Of a stretch of DNA of 6,660 nt, positions 5,682 to 6,660 are shown in pieces (within the stretch, counting starts at the first letter, position 1; every line of letters begins with the position of its first letter). The notes below the pieces were generated by a model. It was not told the DNA's origin. It worked only from the letters and a program-made list of their open reading frames with translations, and ran no database searches. This DNA is from Deltaproteobacteria bacterium (GTDB taxonomy: Bacteria > Desulfobacterota > Desulfobacteria > Desulfobacterales > ETH-SRB1), in the NCBI GenBank assembly GCA_030627405.1, contig DAOUSD010000099.1, forward strand, positions 1-6,660. The letters are read 5' to 3'. The position numbers were made by a program, and so were the translations under genes.

Positions 5682-6660
5682 TTTTTTCCTCTTCTATAAC
5701 TGCTTTGCGACTCAGGCGTATCTTCCCGTCTTTTACTTCAAGAACCTTAACCTTTATTTTGTCTCCTTCCTTAACTATATCTGTAACTTTTGCTACGCGA
5801 TGGGGAGCGAGTTGAGAAATATGTACAAGTCCATCTACGTTGGGCATTATCTGTACAAATGCCCCAAAGTCCATTATCTTTACTACAGTACCTTCATAAA
5901 TAACTCCGACTTCGGGCTCTCTTGTGATTTCCTTGATCATTTCCAATGCTGCATCTGCGTCTTTTTCGGAAACTGCGGCAATTTTAACAGTGCCCGTATC
6001 ATCTATTTCTATTCTGGTATTTGTCTCACTCTGCATTGCCCGAATGATTTTTCCTCCAGGCCCTATTATTTCTCGTATCTTGTCGGGACTAATCTTTATG
6101 GTAATTATTTTAGGAGCATGAGTGGAAATTTCCTTGCGGGGTTCCTTTAGAGCTTCCAGCATCTTATCAAGAATAAAAAGCCTGCCGGTACGCGCCTGCT
6201 CAAGAGCTTTCTGCATTATATCCTTTGAAAGTTCGTGAATTTTAATATCCATCTGTAAGGCTGTTATGCCGTCACATGTGCCGGCAACTTTAAAATCCAT
6301 GTCTCCGGCTTGATCTTCATCGCCAAGTATATCCGACAGGATAATCACATCATCTCCTTCTTTTACAAGTCCCATTGCAATTCCGGAAACAGGTGATTTA
6401 ATCGGGACTCCACCGTCCATAAGGGCCAGAATTCCTGAACATACGGTACCCATTGATGAAGAGCCGTTTGACTCCAACACTTCTGATACTATACGAATTG
6501 TATAATCAAAGTCTTTTTTATCTGGAAGCACTTTTTCAATAGCCCTGGTTGACAGCCCGCCATGTCCTATATCTCTTCGGCTTGGGCCGCCAACTCGCCT
6601 TGTTTCACCAACTGAATAAGGCGGGAAATTGTAATGAAGCATAAATGACCTGAGTTCTTC
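5674..6660 (-). CDS. pnp: Polynucleotide phosphorylase, C-terminal part (5' end off window)
   Basis: The frame enters from the right edge and gives 328 residues ending at TGA 5676-5674. PNPase degrades RNA 3'-5' using phosphate, releasing nucleoside diphosphates, as a trimer that often joins the RNA degradosome. The fragment starts within the second RNase PH domain (FMLHYNFPPYSVGE at 6-19). It keeps the active-site segments: NGSSSMG (65-71, phosphate-binding serines), and GDEDQAGDMDFK (113-124), in which Asp116, Asp122 and Lys124 match the catalytic Asp486, Asp492 and Lys494 of E. coli. A KH domain (about 184-245) has the GPGGK loop at 200-204. An S1 RNA-binding domain (about 250-320) has GTVVKIMDFGAFV and DGLVHISQL. 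The protein ends shortly after S1, without a long degradosome-type tail. An internal ATG at 6642 is Met7 of this fragment and is not the real start. In relatives rpsO usually lies just upstream, outside this window. Confidence 0.97.
   Translation of the reverse strand, partial: EELRSFMLHYNFPPYSVGETRRVGGPSRRDIGHGGLSTRAIEKVLPDKKDFDYTIRIVSEVLESNGSSSMGTVCSGILALMDGGVPIKSPVSGIAMGLVKEGDDVIILSDILGDEDQAGDMDFKVAGTCDGITALQMDIKIHELSKDIMQKALEQARTGRLFILDKMLEALKEPRKEISTHAPKIITIKISPDKIREIIGPGGKIIRAMQSETNTRIEIDDTGTVKIAAVSEKDADAALEMIKEITREPEVGVIYEGTVVKIMDFGAFVQIMPNVDGLVHISQLAPHRVAKVTDIVKEGDKIKVKVLEVKDGKIRLSRKAVIEEEKNG
5687..5691 (-). promoter_or_regulatory. Ribosome binding site of the M16B peptidase, inside pnp
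   Basis: GAGGA reads on the minus strand 5 nt before the ATG at 5681, within the last codons of pnp (the Glu-Glu-Glu-Lys tail). It supports this start and shows that the two genes are translated from one message. Confidence 0.7.

Noticed and set aside
5626..6150. A 174-codon plus-strand open frame rich in Tyr, Phe and Cys
   Set aside because: It lies antisense to the KH and S1 domains of pnp and the start of the M16B gene; its composition is what the complement of that coding sequence gives.

Overview
The window is a run of genes that all read on the minus strand, so transcription goes from the right end to the left end. It suggests a Gram-negative bacterium, most likely a Desulfobacterota (former Deltaproteobacteria, Desulfobacterales-like) genome of moderate to low GC. 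The reasons are the pnp - M16 peptidase - dut gene order, a lipoprotein-type PqqL-like M16 protease, a ParD-like antitoxin fragment, and heptamer repeats with a TGAACC core in spacers. This placement is inferred from gene content and style; no marker here fixes the taxon.

Region by region, in the direction of transcription: (1) 6660-5674 is the 3' half of pnp (polynucleotide phosphorylase), cut by the right edge. (2) 5681-4410 is a compact M16B zinc peptidase of the mitochondrial-processing-peptidase type; its start overlaps the pnp stop by 8 nt. (3) 4427-4353 is a degenerate heptamer array with inverted copies. It supplies the stop codon of the M16 gene and the start codon of the next gene. 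(4) 4359-3901 is dut (dUTPase). (5) 3900-3784 is an AT-rich spacer with inverted repeats and no gene. (6) 3774-2953 is an MBL-fold hydrolase of the YycJ/WalJ type. (7) 2906-2766 is a short, apparently broken ParD-like antitoxin gene. It ends in two near-identical heptamers directly before the ribosome binding site of the next gene. (8) 2741-1 is a long M16 protease with a lipoprotein-like N-terminus; it stays open to the left edge and lacks its C-terminus.

Functionally this is mostly housekeeping: RNA turnover (pnp), nucleotide sanitation (dut), a putative DNA-processing nuclease (MBL) and two M16 zinc proteases, one probably cytoplasmic and one probably exported. I see no phage, CRISPR, IS element, tRNA or rRNA and no convincing new multi-gene system. 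The parts worth a second look are the two heptamer-repeat sites and the antitoxin fragment hidden in the 211-nt spacer between the MBL gene and the long protease.
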